Assembly: GCA_945946655.1 (NCBI GenBank)
Contig: CAMEWM010000007.1
Span: forward strand, 1 to 51,995
DNA from: an uncultured Clostridium sp.
Lineage (GTDB): Bacteria > Bacillota > Clostridia > TANB77 > CAG-508
Length of the DNA stretch: 51,995 bases
Direction: 5' to 3'
The translations under genes were made by a program, and so were the position numbers. The notes under the pieces are model-generated. The model did no database searches. It worked only from the letters and a program-made list of their open reading frames with translations, and was not told the DNA's origin. Every line of letters begins with the position of its first letter. Position 1 is the first letter of the stretch. Shown here in pieces: positions 35,331 through 44,023 of this stretch.

Positions 35331-35352
35331 ATGTTAGAATATATTCTAACAT
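35331..35352 (-). repeat. Perfect 22-base palindrome between mreB and mreC
   Basis: ATGTTAGAATA followed directly by its complement, 12 bases before the mreC start and 32 after the mreB stop, with no T-run on the minus strand. It may be a weak terminator, an mRNA-processing hairpin that sets the mreB:mreC ratio, or an operator. Confidence 0.6.
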
Positions 35353-35383
35353 TTTCCCTTTCTTAAAACTTGATACTGTAATT

Positions 35384-36412
35384 TTACCTTCTTTTATTTC
35401 TTATTAGTGCAGTTCTTAACTTATCCATATCTTCTATAGTTTTTCCTGTTCCATTTGCAACACAATCTAGTGGTCTATCTGCTATATAGACAGGAATTTC
35501 AGTTTTCTGTGATATAAGGGTATCTATACCTTTTATTAACGCTCCTCCGCCAGTTAATACTATACCTCTCTCTACAATATCTGATGCTAGTTCTGGCGGA
35601 GTTTTTTCTAATGTTGCCTTGACTAAATCTATGATTTTTTCAATTGACGGTTGCATTGCCTCTTGAATTTGTTCTGATGTAATTATTTTATTTTCTGGCA
35701 ATCCTGTAGTTAGTTCTCTTCCTCTTATTTCCATAGTCTTTTGTGTAACTAATGGAATCGCGCATCCTAATTCCAATTTCACTTGCTCCGCCGTAGTATC
35801 TCCAACCGCTAAATTTAAATTATTTTTTATATAATTTATAATCTCCTCATCCATTATGTCTCCAGCGACTTTTATTGAATCACTTACAACAATTCCTCCT
35901 AAAGAAATCACAGCTACTTCTGTTGTGCCTCCTCCTATGTCAACAATCATGTTACCATTTGGTTCAGCTACGTCTATTCCTGCTCCAATAGCTGCCGCCA
36001 TTGGCTCTTCTATCAAATACACTTCTCTTGCTCCTGCTTGAGCTACGGCTTCTTCAACCGCTCTTTCTTCTACTTCAGTAATTCCTGATGGTACTCCGAC
36101 TACGACTCTTGGCCTTCCTGCATTATATCTTTTGCATACCTTGGTGATTATATTTTTGATCATCAATTGAGCTGCAGTAAAATCTGCAATTACACCATCT
36201 TTCATGGGTTTTACAGCTCTGATTTGTTCTGGAGTTCTCCCTAGCATCTCTTTTGCTTCATGTCCTGTTGCTACAATTTGATTTGTTTGTCTATTTATTG
36301 CAACCACTGATGGCTCATTTAGAACAATTCCTTTCCCTTTTATCGTTAATAATATATTTGATGTTCCTAAGTCCATACCTATATCTTTTGATCCAAAAGT
36401 AAAAAAACTCAT
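35384..36412 (-). CDS. mreB: Rod shape-determining protein MreB
   Basis: 342 residues. Actin-fold motifs: phosphate 1 'GMDLGTSNILL', connect 1 region 'YLIEEPMAAAIGAG', phosphate 2 'NMIVDIGGGTTEVAVISL' and adenosine 'IVLTGGGALIKGID'. It forms membrane-bound filaments that direct side-wall synthesis. It lies four bases after radC and 64 bases before mreC in the operon DUF4321-radC-mreBCD-mrdA-minC. Confidence 0.98.
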   Translation of the reverse strand: MSFFTFGSKDIGMDLGTSNILLTIKGKGIVLNEPSVVAINRQTNQIVATGHEAKEMLGRTPEQIRAVKPMKDGVIADFTAAQLMIKNIITKVCKRYNAGRPRVVVGVPSGITEVEERAVEEAVAQAGAREVYLIEEPMAAAIGAGIDVAEPNGNMIVDIGGGTTEVAVISLGGIVVSDSIKVAGDIMDEEIINYIKNNLNLAVGDTTAEQVKLELGCAIPLVTQKTMEIRGRELTTGLPENKIITSEQIQEAMQPSIEKIIDLVKATLEKTPPELASDIVERGIVLTGGGALIKGIDTLISQKTEIPVYIADRPLDCVANGTGKTIEDMDKLRTALIRNKRR

Positions 36413-36416
36413 TGTT

Positions 36417-37106
36417 TTATTCCATCCTCTCTATTGAAAATATGCTTATATATTTTTGATTTCCTATCACTATATGATCTAATAATTCTATACCTAATAA
36501 TGCAGATGCATTATATATTCTCTTTGTAAATTCTATATCTTCTTTACTTGGCGTTGGGTCTCCACTAGGATGATTATGTACCAAGATAATCTTTGGTGCT
36601 CCCATTTTTATTGGTTCTGTTAGTACATCTTTAGGTTCTATTACAGCTGAATTTGTTCCTCCGTACGATACATTGAGAATCCTTAGTAGTATATTTTTGG
36701 TATTTAGTACTAGAATTTTTACTATTTCTCTCTTTTCATATTTCATCTCATTCATCAGTAGTGTTGCTACATTTTCTGCTGTTTTTATCTTTATTTGTTC
36801 TCCATCTATAGGTCTCGACATTCTTTTATTCAACTCACAAAGAGACTTTATTTGAATAGCTTTAACTTTACCAATTCCTTTAATTTTTGTCAATTCTTCT
36901 ATTGATACGTTTTGTAAAAACTGTATGTTTTCCTTATCTATTTGCTCAATAGCTAATATTTCTTGTGCTAATTCAACAGATGTTTTTTCTTTAGTTCCGG
37001 TTTTTATTATTATAGCCAATAACTCTGAATTTGATAAGTTTTCAATTCCATACATTTGCGCCTTTTCATATGGTCTCTCTAATTTTGGTAGCTTTTTTAT
37101 CGTCAA
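36417..37106 (-). CDS. radC: RadC/JAMM-domain protein
   Basis: 229 residues with an N-terminal helix-hairpin-helix region (about 45-80, 'LTKIKGIGKVKAIQI') and a C-terminal JAMM metal-binding domain with 'LVHNHPSGDPTPSKED'. The H-x-H-x(n)-S-x(2)-D ligands are intact. RadC proteins are widespread but their role is unsettled. The start is TTG, not ATG: AGGAAGG lies eight bases before TTG-ACG-ATA, whereas the nearby ATG is out of frame. This is the usual neighbour of mreB in Firmicutes. Confidence 0.95.
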   Translation of the reverse strand: MTIKKLPKLERPYEKAQMYGIENLSNSELLAIIIKTGTKEKTSVELAQEILAIEQIDKENIQFLQNVSIEELTKIKGIGKVKAIQIKSLCELNKRMSRPIDGEQIKIKTAENVATLLMNEMKYEKREIVKILVLNTKNILLRILNVSYGGTNSAVIEPKDVLTEPIKMGAPKIILVHNHPSGDPTPSKEDIEFTKRIYNASALLGIELLDHIVIGNQKYISIFSIERME

Positions 37107-37134
37107 TAAACATTCCTTCCTACCACTATTTTAT

Positions 37135-37395
37135 TTATATTGCTTTTCTATATATGAATATAGAAATAATGACTCCTAATATACTTGCTATATTTATTTT
37201 AAACATCATCGCAAATGTTAATTTTATAATACCTAAATCTAAGGTTAGAGGAGCATCTAGTGATAGTCCAAATTCTTGTCCATAAGACAACCACCACAAG
37301 AAATCTACGCCTTCTGTTAATTGTCCAATTAGTCCCCCTATTACTAATCCTGCTAAAATAAATAGTATACATATCCATGCATTCTTATTTTTCAT
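37135..37395 (-). CDS. DUF4321 membrane protein
   Basis: 86 residues with two membrane helices (about 7-27 and 60-82) and a polar loop containing 'LTLDLGIIKLTFAMMFKINIAS', as in DUF4321 proteins that precede radC-mreB in clostridia. Function unknown. The start ATG follows CGGAGGA. It is the first gene of the shape operon, with a strong promoter at 37496-37524. Confidence 0.85.
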   Translation of the reverse strand: MKNKNAWICILFILAGLVIGGLIGQLTEGVDFLWWLSYGQEFGLSLDAPLTLDLGIIKLTFAMMFKINIASILGVIISIFIYRKAI

Positions 37396-37495
37396 TTCTT
37401 TATCCTCCGTTTATAAAAATATAATTAATTTCATTTGTTCTTTTTTGTTTCGCCTTACGGAAATCCAATTTTCACAATCTTATTTTACAACTTGT

Positions 37496-37524
37496 ATTAT
37501 ATATTGAAAATAACTTTTTTTCAA
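37496..37524 (-). promoter_or_regulatory. Sigma-A promoter of the DUF4321-radC-mre operon
   Basis: Minus strand TTGAAA, 17 bases, TATAAT. It leaves a leader of about 95 bases. Confidence 0.85.
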
Positions 37525-37684
37525 TACTTAGAGTTAAATATATTTTTTCATTTTCGCCAAATTTCGCTTTATTTTTTGCTTTTTATGTGATATATTAGCT
37601 ATTACATTTTTACAAGTATTGTAATATAATATATAAACATTATATTTCCATATTTTGTTCATTTAATTACTCAATGTTTAGTAG

Positions 37685-37690
37685 TATAAT
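37685..37690 (+). promoter_or_regulatory. -10 box of mecA
   Basis: TATAAT 27 bases before the mecA start; the -35 region (TTTAAT, 17 bases upstream) is weak. The 322-base gap 37396-37717 otherwise holds only AT-rich sequence and the divergent promoter at 37496. Confidence 0.4.
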
Positions 37691-37717
37691 ATAAGTATAT
37701 ATTTTAGGAGGTAAGCA

Positions 37718-38356
37718 ATGAAGTTTGAAAAAGTAAACAATGATAAAATAAAAATTACTATAAGTAGTGCTGATCTTGAAGCTAATGATATTGATTTTCA
37801 TTCTTTTATGTCTAATTCTAATGAAACACAGTCTTTATTTTTATCTGTATTAGATAAGGCTGAAAAAGATTATGGTTTTTCTACAGATAATTATCAATTA
37901 AAAGTTGAAACTTTAGCTCTTGATAATGGTAATTTTATTTTAACTATCACAAGAAGTCGTGTTCCTAATATATCTGAAAACAATGTTGAAAAGAAAAAGT
38001 TTAAGGTTTCCAGAAAAATACCTAGTCTAACTTCAGCTTCAATTATTTATAAGTTTAATTCTTTTGAGGATTTCTGCGATTTTATCGAATTTTTATCCTC
38101 TTCGGAATTAGCAGATATTGATAAAGTTTCAAAAGGCTCGATGTTATATTACTATAATTCATATTATTATTTAATATTTACTAATATAAATGTAAAATAT
38201 CCTTACTTAAAATCCATGTGTTCTGCTATAACAGAATTTGCTACATACATCGATTATTCTGAAGCATTAGCTGCAAAATTACATGAATCTGCAACCTTAA
38301 TTATAAAGGATCATGTTATAAGAGTTTCTACAAAATATTTTACATCAAAAAAATAA
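37718..38356 (+). CDS. mecA: Adaptor protein MecA
   Basis: 212 residues. The N-terminal substrate-binding part (about 1-75, 'KVNNDKIKITISSADLEANDI' and 'ETQSLFLSVLDKAEKDYGF'), a variable linker, and the C-terminal ClpC-binding domain (about 105-205, 'IIYKFNSFEDFCDFIEFL') match MecA. It delivers substrates to the ClpCP protease, which in Bacillus regulates competence and in clostridia general proteolysis. The start ATG follows TAGGAGG. It ends at a terminator shared with the convergent M23 gene. Confidence 0.93.
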   Translation: MKFEKVNNDKIKITISSADLEANDIDFHSFMSNSNETQSLFLSVLDKAEKDYGFSTDNYQLKVETLALDNGNFILTITRSRVPNISENNVEKKKFKVSRKIPSLTSASIIYKFNSFEDFCDFIEFLSSSELADIDKVSKGSMLYYYNSYYYLIFTNINVKYPYLKSMCSAITEFATYIDYSEALAAKLHESATLIIKDHVIRVSTKYFTSKK

Positions 38357-38386
38357 GGAATTACTTTTAAATTTTAATATTATAGC

Positions 38387-38416
38387 AAAAGAGATTAACA
38401 AAAGTTAATCTCTTTT
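38387..38416. terminator. Bidirectional terminator between mecA and the M23 peptidase
   Basis: Perfect 13-bp stem (AAAAGAGATTAAC and complement), 4-base loop, T-run on the plus strand and an A-tract giving T on the minus. Confidence 0.9.
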
Positions 38417-38418
38417 AT

Positions 38419-39420
38419 TTAATATACATAATTTTGAGGATCTTGTGCCACCCCATTTACTCTTACTTCAAAATGCAAATGATTGCCTGTTGAGTTTCCT
38501 GTTGATCCCACTTTTGCAATTAATTGTCCCTGAGATACATATTCTCCTTCTGATACACATAGTTCACTACAATGCCCATACAGAGTCTGTATTCCATTTC
38601 CATGTGATAGTATTATGTAGTTTCCATAACCTCCACCATATCCATATTGTGATACAGATACAGTTCCTGATGCTGCCGCATATATTGCCGTTCCCTTTGA
38701 AGCACCTATATCAATACCTTTATGATTATCTCTACTTCGAATTCCAAATCTAGATGTTATTGTTCCTGATGTAGGTCTTATCAGACTAATTCCTATATCT
38801 ACTTTTGCGCCATTATTAACTGAAGTTGGTGGAATTCCTGAACTTCTTGTCGATGCATATTTTTTTGCAACAACCTTTTTCTTATATAAAGAAGTCACAC
38901 ATGTCTCTACATCCGTAGTTTCAGCTTCACTAGTATTATACTTTTCAAGAATTGTTATTTTATCACTATTTGTACTTTCCTTGTCCTTTAATTCTTTTAC
39001 AACTTGTTCAGCATCTTCGAAATTTGCAAGATAATATTTTTCCTCTCCATCTTCTAACAATGCATAATATCGATAATAAGATATACCTTGTCCAACTATT
39101 TTATTATATATTTCATCATCATTAGTTTGTACATTTTTCTTCAACAAACATAATTCATATTCTGGCATAGAATTTATTTGTATAAAAGCTAAATTTTTGC
39201 CATCTCCCTTTTGTATTGCATCATTTATTCTAGCTTGTAATCCACTCTTATTTTGAGTATAACCTATAAACTCTCCATCTAAAGTTACAGTATATGTTGG
39301 CTTAAAGAAATATGCTATCAAACAGACGACTATTATCGTTGCAATTACAATTAATAACGCAAGTTTTATAGAACGCTTAAAATGCGTCATTCCTCTTTTT
39401 ACTATATTTATACTAAACAA
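38419..39420 (-). CDS. M23 family peptidoglycan endopeptidase, membrane anchored
   Basis: 333 residues. One N-terminal membrane helix (about 19-41), a central region of about 180 residues rich in charged helices, then an M23/LytM domain (about 225-333) with zinc ligands in 'RDNHKGIDIGAS' (H-x-x-x-D) and 'NHLHFEVRVNG' (H-x-H), and the intervening 'YGHCSEL'. It cuts peptide bridges of the wall and may act in sporulation, as SpoIIQ does, or in growth. The start is uncertain: TTG at 39420 has GGGAG directly before it; an in-frame ATG lies ten codons in, with AGAGGA too close. Confidence 0.92.
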   Translation of the reverse strand: MFSINIVKRGMTHFKRSIKLALLIVIATIIVVCLIAYFFKPTYTVTLDGEFIGYTQNKSGLQARINDAIQKGDGKNLAFIQINSMPEYELCLLKKNVQTNDDEIYNKIVGQGISYYRYYALLEDGEEKYYLANFEDAEQVVKELKDKESTNSDKITILEKYNTSEAETTDVETCVTSLYKKKVVAKKYASTRSSGIPPTSVNNGAKVDIGISLIRPTSGTITSRFGIRSRDNHKGIDIGASKGTAIYAAASGTVSVSQYGYGGGYGNYIILSHGNGIQTLYGHCSELCVSEGEYVSQGQLIAKVGSTGNSTGNHLHFEVRVNGVAQDPQNYVY

Positions 39421-39527
39421 CTCCCATCTTTTATTGTTTTATATATTTTATATCAATTTTTTATTTTTAACAAGTCTATTTTTTAAATTTATAATCGGTT
39501 ATCTCTATTTATTATTTTTCCAAAAAT

Positions 39528-39552
39528 AAAAGGCCTTAATTTAAGGTCTTTT
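39528..39552 (-). terminator. Terminator after the coat-protein pair
   Basis: 12-bp stem (AAAAGACCTTAA with one G-T pair) with a short loop, then TTTTATTTTT on the minus strand. Confidence 0.85.
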
Positions 39553-39559
39553 AACTGTC

Positions 39560-39802
39560 TTATTGTAATTCATTTTTTACAGTTTGGATTTCTGTTGGTG
39601 TTGCTTGTTGTGCTGGTTTATAGTATCCCTTTGTTTGCGCTATTTTGAATAGTTCATATTGAAAACTTTCATCATTATTTCTTATTTGTTGTATTGTTTG
39701 TCTCAATTGCATATTTTCAGCTTCTGATATAACTCCTTGATATGTTTTCAAACTTGATTTTACACCTTCTAATATATCATTTACCATCGTCTTCTCGTCC
39801 AT
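39560..39802 (-). CDS. CotF-family spore coat protein
   Basis: 80 residues with the coat F helical pattern: 'MVNDILEGVKSSLKTYQGVISEAENMQLRQTI' and 'FQYELFKIAQTKGYYKPAQQ'. These proteins have a ferritin-like helical fold and are found in clostridial spore coats. It is the second of two adjacent coat-like genes (36 bases apart) before a terminator. The start ATG follows GAGGTAT. Expression is expected late in the mother cell, but I see no clear sigma-K box. Confidence 0.85.
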   Translation of the reverse strand: MDEKTMVNDILEGVKSSLKTYQGVISEAENMQLRQTIQQIRNNDESFQYELFKIAQTKGYYKPAQQATPTEIQTVKNELQ

Positions 39803-39838
39803 ATTATACCTCCTCTATAAAATTAATGTGTCTCCACG

Positions 39839-40030
39839 CTAGATGTTTAAAAATGACATTAGTTTTTGTTTCGTATTTAGTGCATCTTGTGCTGATTTAG
39901 TAAATATTTGTTTTATTTGTGGATCAACAGCTTGTGATGCATATGTGTTTAGTTTTTGATAGTTTGTCTCATGCGCACCTATTAAGTGGCGTAAATTTTG
40001 TAATTCAATTTGACTTAAGTTCGTCATCAT
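39839..40030 (-). CDS. CotF-like/ferritin-like spore coat protein
   Basis: 63 residues beginning 'MMTNLSQIELQNLRHLIGAH', then 'NYQKLNTYASQAVDPQIKQIFTKSAQDALNTKQKL'. The pattern is that of short CotF-like ferritin-fold coat proteins seen in tandem with a longer one. A reading from 40090 exists but lacks a ribosome site; ATG at 40030 follows AAAGGAAG. It is first in the two-gene coat operon. Confidence 0.8.
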   Translation of the reverse strand: MMTNLSQIELQNLRHLIGAHETNYQKLNTYASQAVDPQIKQIFTKSAQDALNTKQKLMSFLNI

Positions 40031-40095
40031 TATAACTTCCTTTCTACGTTTTATATATTTATTATTTACATATTTAATTTTTTTATACAAAATAA

Positions 40096-40119
40096 AAAGG
40101 ATATAATTTTATATCCTTT
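40096..40119 (-). terminator. Terminator after the pcrA operon
   Basis: 9-bp stem (AAAGGATAT and complement), 6-base loop, then TTTTTATTTTG on the minus strand. Confidence 0.85.
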
Positions 40120-40120
40120 C

Positions 40121-40678
40121 TTAAATTAATATTTTTTCTATTTCTTTCCAATTATTAACACGTATTAGTCCGTCTTTTTTTAGTTCTTCATCTGGTATAT
40201 CTTTATTATGATATGCAGAAAATAATAGTTTCTTTTCTGCATTTCCTTTTAAATTTGATGCTTTATCATCTATTTTTATATCACAATCTATAATTTCTTT
40301 GCTACTTGTAAATACATATTGTTGTGGTTTTATGAAAGGAAAAGTTTTAATAAGATAATTAAATTTATTTTTTAAATGTTCTGCCGATTTCCACTCATCA
40401 TCCTTAAAGATATATGCCGTTACTATGTACAGTTCATATTTTTTATTTAATTTTTCCATTACTTCATATGCATCTGGCAAAATATATGTATAATCATAAA
40501 TATTCTTATTTCCAAAAAAAACTTTCCATTCTTCTCTCTTATATTCCGGAATAATATCCTGAATATAATAAGTCTTTATATCTTCTTCTCGATATGATGT
40601 ACCTAAAAATTCATTGATGATAGCTAAAAATCCTCCTCCACAGATAACATCATCCATATCGATCATTATTTTTTTCAT
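40121..40678 (-). CDS. 5'(3')-nucleotidase of the NT5C type (HAD superfamily)
   Basis: 185 residues. HAD motif I 'IDMDDVICGGG' (D-x-D), motif II 'LYIVTAY' and motif IV 'DCDIKIDDKASNL' indicate a small phosphatase related to deoxyribonucleotidases (PF06941). It probably dephosphorylates nucleotides in the cytoplasm. Its ATG overlaps the last base of the pcrA stop codon (TA-ATG-A), so it is translationally coupled to the helicase. Confidence 0.85.
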   Translation of the reverse strand: MKKIMIDMDDVICGGGFLAIINEFLGTSYREEDIKTYYIQDIIPEYKREEWKVFFGNKNIYDYTYILPDAYEVMEKLNKKYELYIVTAYIFKDDEWKSAEHLKNKFNYLIKTFPFIKPQQYVFTSSKEIIDCDIKIDDKASNLKGNAEKKLLFSAYHNKDIPDEELKKDGLIRVNNWKEIEKILI

Positions 40679-42996
40679 TATATTATCTCCAATCCTGCAA
40701 ACTTTGCCATTAATCTTTTATGTCCCACTTTATCAAATTCCAAATCTACTTTTATATCATTTCCTTCTTCCTCTAATTTTGTAATAGTTCCTTCCCCAAA
40801 TTTTTTGTGATATACTCTTTGTCCTATTTTATATTGTGATAAATCAACGTTTTCTTGTTTGTTTTGTTTTATAGAATTTAAAAAACTTTCAGCCGTTCTA
40901 AATTGAAAAGTTGACGATTTACTTTGTTCCCCAAATACTTTAGCTGCAACATTTTTATCTTCTGAATCCATTTTGTAAGTTTTAACAGTTTGTCCCTTTC
41001 CGTAACTCCATCTATATCCATAATCTTTAAATTCCTCTGAACTATTTAATGAATTATTATCAACAACTTCCGCGTATCCTTCTAATAATTCGTCTGGAAT
41101 TTCTTTTACAAATCTCGACACCTGATTATAACTTGTTGAACCAAATATCGTTCGATGTTTCGCACATGTTAAATATAGATATTGTTTTGCTCTAGTTATC
41201 CCTACATAAAATAATCTTCTTTCTTCCTCTAATTCTTTAGGTTCTCCTATTGATTTGTACCCAGGGAAAATACCTTCTTCCATTCCAGCTAAGAAAACAA
41301 CTGGAAATTCTAGACCTTTTGCACTATGCAATGTCATTAATGTAACAGAATCTTCCTGATCCTCCATTCCGTCAATATCGCTTGAGAGAGTTATACTTTC
41401 CAAGAATTCAGCTAAAGTATTGTCTGCAGATTCTTCTTCAAATTCAATCGCAACTGTTAAAAATTCCTCTAAGTTTTGAATCCTTGTTTCTGCTTCTACA
41501 CTATTTTCTATTTCTAAGGCTTTTGTATATCCTGTCTTGTTCAACGTTTCTTTTATCAAATCCGATATTTTTAATTCTTCCTTCCTTGTTCTTAGTTCTT
41601 CAATTTGTTCGATGAATTCTCTAGAATTAGAAAAAACTCTATTTAATCCATATTCTTGAGCATTTTTTATTATTTCATACATTGATGTTCCTGTTTTCTC
41701 TGATATTTCTTGTATTTGGTCTAAGCTTGTCTTTCCGATTCCACGCTTTGGTTCATTTATTATCCTTTTTAAAGAAAGATTATCTGCAGTGTTATGTATT
41801 AATCTTAAATAAGCTATTATATCTTTAATTTCTTTTCTCTCATAGAATTTAAGCCCCCCAATGACTTTATAAGGAATATCCTCTCTCATCAGAATATCTT
41901 CTATTGCTCTAGATTGAGCATTCATTCTATAAAGAATAGTAAAATCTGAGTTTTTATAATACTCTTCTGTTTTTAAATGTGCTATCTGTTGTACTATATA
42001 TCTACCTTCATCATATTCATCTTCTCCGCAATAAATGCATGGAAGGTTTCCTTCTTCATTCTCAGTCCATAATTTCTTTTCATATTTATTCTCATTGTGT
42101 TTAATCACTGCATTTGCTGCTTTTAATATATTTCCTGTGCATCTGTAATTTTGCTCTAGTTTTATAATTTTTGTTCCAGGAAAGTCTCTTTCAAAGTTTA
42201 GAATATTACTAATATCCGCTCCTCTAAAGCTATAAATACCTTGATCATTGTCTCCTACTGCTGTGACATTTCCATATTTAGAAGCTAATAAAGATATTAA
42301 TGTGAACTGTGCTTTATTGGTATCCTGATATTCGTCTACTAATATATATTTAAATTTTTCTGTATAGTAATCTAATACATCCGGATTTTCACTTAGTATT
42401 TTTATAGTGAAATTAATAATATCATCAAAATCTATTGCATTATTCTCTCTTAGTTTTCTTTGATATAGCTCATATATTTCTGCTATCTTTTCTTTTCTAA
42501 AATCTCCAGCATATTTTACTCCATACGCTTTTGGATCTAGCATATCATTTTTTCCATTACTTATTTCTGAAAGGACTACTCTATCTGTAAATATTTTGTC
42601 ATCAACTTTTAGTGATTTTAAGCATTCTTTTACTAGAGTCTTTTGATCAGATGTATCAAATATTACAAAATCCGATTTGAAACCAATTCTATCTATATAT
42701 TTTCTTAGTATGCGTACACAAATGGAATGAAACGTTCCCATCCATAAATCTTTAGCTGCATCTCCAATTAATTTTTCTATTCTTTCTTTCATTTCATTTG
42801 CAGCTTTATTTGTAAAGGTTATAGCTAATATATTCCATGGTTTAACTCCATTTGCAATATCATATGCAATTTTATGTGTTAATACTTTTGTTTTTCCACT
42901 TCCTGCACCTGCAATAACTAAACAAGGTCCTTCCGTTGCAAGTACTGCTTCTTGCTGTTTATCATTTAAGCCATTTATTATCTCTTCTTTATCCAT
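40678..42996 (-). CDS. pcrA: ATP-dependent DNA helicase PcrA/UvrD
   Basis: 772 residues. Superfamily 1A motifs in order: Q-motif 'LNDKQQEAVLATEGP', Walker A 'IAGAGSGKT' (about 29-37), 'AITFTNKAANEMKER', 'DFDDII', Walker B 'ILVDEYQDTN', 'GDNDQGIYSFRGAD', 'LEQNYR', 'VTLMTLHSAKGLEFPVVFLAG' and 'RRLFYVGITRAK'. The C-terminal Tudor-like domain ('GQRVYHKKFGEGTITKLEEEG') is also present. It unwinds DNA in repair, rolling-circle replication and removal of RecA filaments. The promoter at 43043-43071 is strong; it is followed by an overlapping nucleotidase gene. Confidence 0.98.
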   Translation of the reverse strand: MDKEEIINGLNDKQQEAVLATEGPCLVIAGAGSGKTKVLTHKIAYDIANGVKPWNILAITFTNKAANEMKERIEKLIGDAAKDLWMGTFHSICVRILRKYIDRIGFKSDFVIFDTSDQKTLVKECLKSLKVDDKIFTDRVVLSEISNGKNDMLDPKAYGVKYAGDFRKEKIAEIYELYQRKLRENNAIDFDDIINFTIKILSENPDVLDYYTEKFKYILVDEYQDTNKAQFTLISLLASKYGNVTAVGDNDQGIYSFRGADISNILNFERDFPGTKIIKLEQNYRCTGNILKAANAVIKHNENKYEKKLWTENEEGNLPCIYCGEDEYDEGRYIVQQIAHLKTEEYYKNSDFTILYRMNAQSRAIEDILMREDIPYKVIGGLKFYERKEIKDIIAYLRLIHNTADNLSLKRIINEPKRGIGKTSLDQIQEISEKTGTSMYEIIKNAQEYGLNRVFSNSREFIEQIEELRTRKEELKISDLIKETLNKTGYTKALEIENSVEAETRIQNLEEFLTVAIEFEEESADNTLAEFLESITLSSDIDGMEDQEDSVTLMTLHSAKGLEFPVVFLAGMEEGIFPGYKSIGEPKELEEERRLFYVGITRAKQYLYLTCAKHRTIFGSTSYNQVSRFVKEIPDELLEGYAEVVDNNSLNSSEEFKDYGYRWSYGKGQTVKTYKMDSEDKNVAAKVFGEQSKSSTFQFRTAESFLNSIKQNKQENVDLSQYKIGQRVYHKKFGEGTITKLEEEGNDIKVDLEFDKVGHKRLMAKFAGLEII

Positions 42997-43042
42997 ATTA
43001 TTTTCCTTCCATAAATTTTATATTTTCATTAGTTTGTAAATA

Positions 43043-43071
43043 ATTATATAGTCAACAACTTTAAAAGTCAA
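43043..43071 (-). promoter_or_regulatory. Sigma-A promoter of pcrA
   Basis: Minus strand TTGACT, 17 bases, TATAAT; 47 bases before the start codon. Confidence 0.85.
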
Positions 43072-43118
43072 GAATTTTACTAAACATATGTTTGTAATGT
43101 TTTTTTATTTTTACACAT

Positions 43119-43169
43119 AATATTCTCCTAGAGTATACTGTTACATAATATAGCTACTAGGAGAATATT
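43119..43169 (-). terminator. Long hairpin after the LMW phosphatase gene
   Basis: 13-bp stem (AATATTCTCCTAG and complement) around a 25-base loop. It lies just past the phosphatase gene, but on the minus strand the following bases are A-rich rather than T-rich, so termination is uncertain; it may be a 3'-end stabilising structure. Confidence 0.45.
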
Positions 43170-43172
43170 ATT

Positions 43173-43652
43173 TTATATTTTTTCTATTATTTTATCTAAG
43201 GAATCTTTTATTTCTTTAGCACATTTCCTATATACTTGAACTGGATATCCCCATGGATCTTCTATATCTTTGTCATCTACTTCTGGGCCATAAGCATATT
43301 CTTTTATAGTAAATATTTTATGAGCAAGCTCTGGATATTTATATTCTAAAGTTGTTAATATCGCATGAGTTGCACATAAAATCAAGTCCATATCTCTTAT
43401 ATTACTGTCTTTAACATTTAAAGATTCATGTTGTAGTATATCAACATCATAGTCCTCTTGCATCACCATTACAGCTTCATCAGTTGAAAACTCTCCAGTA
43501 GAAGCATGTAATCCTGCAGAAAATATCTCTACATCACTTCTCCCCACATCTTGTAGCATCTTTTTCATCATACCTTCAGCCATGACACTTCTACAAGTAT
43601 TTCCTGTACATATAAACATTATCTTTGTAACTTTTTTGTCATTTTCTTGCAT
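43173..43652 (-). CDS. Low-molecular-weight protein-tyrosine/arginine phosphatase
   Basis: 159 residues. The P-loop C-x5-R is seen in 'MFICTGNTCRSVMAEG' (about 14-20) and the catalytic Asp in 'EDPWGYPVQVYRKC' near the C-terminus. The 'GNTCRS' form (Thr after the Asn) resembles YwlE-type arginine phosphatases, while Ile/Leu-type residues would suggest tyrosine specificity; I cannot decide. The start ATG follows GGGAGG. It lies 65 bases downstream of the ZIP transporter 3' fragment and was probably its operon partner before the insertion. Confidence 0.92.
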   Translation of the reverse strand: MQENDKKVTKIMFICTGNTCRSVMAEGMMKKMLQDVGRSDVEIFSAGLHASTGEFSTDEAVMVMQEDYDVDILQHESLNVKDSNIRDMDLILCATHAILTTLEYKYPELAHKIFTIKEYAYGPEVDDKDIEDPWGYPVQVYRKCAKEIKDSLDKIIEKI

Positions 43653-43717
43653 AATTATTTCCTCCCTTTATATGTCTTCTAAGTAATTTTATATCAATCT
43701 TAACTATTTTTCAATAT

Positions 43718-44018
43718 TTATCCAATATTTACTGCTATTAGACCTATAATAAAGCCTAAAATACTCCCTATAGTAGATACTCTACCTTTATATAATTCAT
43801 TTGACTCTGGAATCAGTTCTCCTGAAATTATGTATAACATAGCTCCTGCAGCAAAAGAAAGGCATATGGCAATAACACTATTAGATATATCTCCTATTAT
43901 TTTGCCAACAAATGCTCCTATTCCAGTCGTAACTCCAGATAATATTACATATGCTAAAACCTTATTTGCACTCATTCCTCCATTTTTCATAGGAACAGCC
44001 ATTGATATGCCCTCTGGT
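43718..44018 (-). pseudogene. ZIP-family metal transporter, C-terminal fragment
   Basis: The last 96 or so residues of a ZIP (ZupT-like) divalent metal transporter: 'PEGISMAVPMKNGGMSANKVL' followed by three membrane helices ('YVILSGVTTGIGAFVGKIIG', 'FAAGAMLYIISGELIPESNEL', 'LGFIIGLIAVNIG'). It has no start or ribosome site of its own beyond an internal ATG. The reading frame continues upstream into PEG codons and then into foreign sequence at 44019. The matching N-terminal part ends at 49838-49843. Joined, they give a 250-residue protein with the ZIP motif H-D-I-P-E-G restored. Confidence 0.92.
44010..44018. repeat. Left junction (attachment core) of the insertion
   Basis: CCCTCTGGT, matching eight of nine bases of CCTTCTGGT at 49835-49843. 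Both copies lie at the same codon position (P-E-G) of the split ZIP gene, as expected of a recombination core with TCTGGT common to both. Confidence 0.75.
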
Positions 44019-44023
44019 TGATG

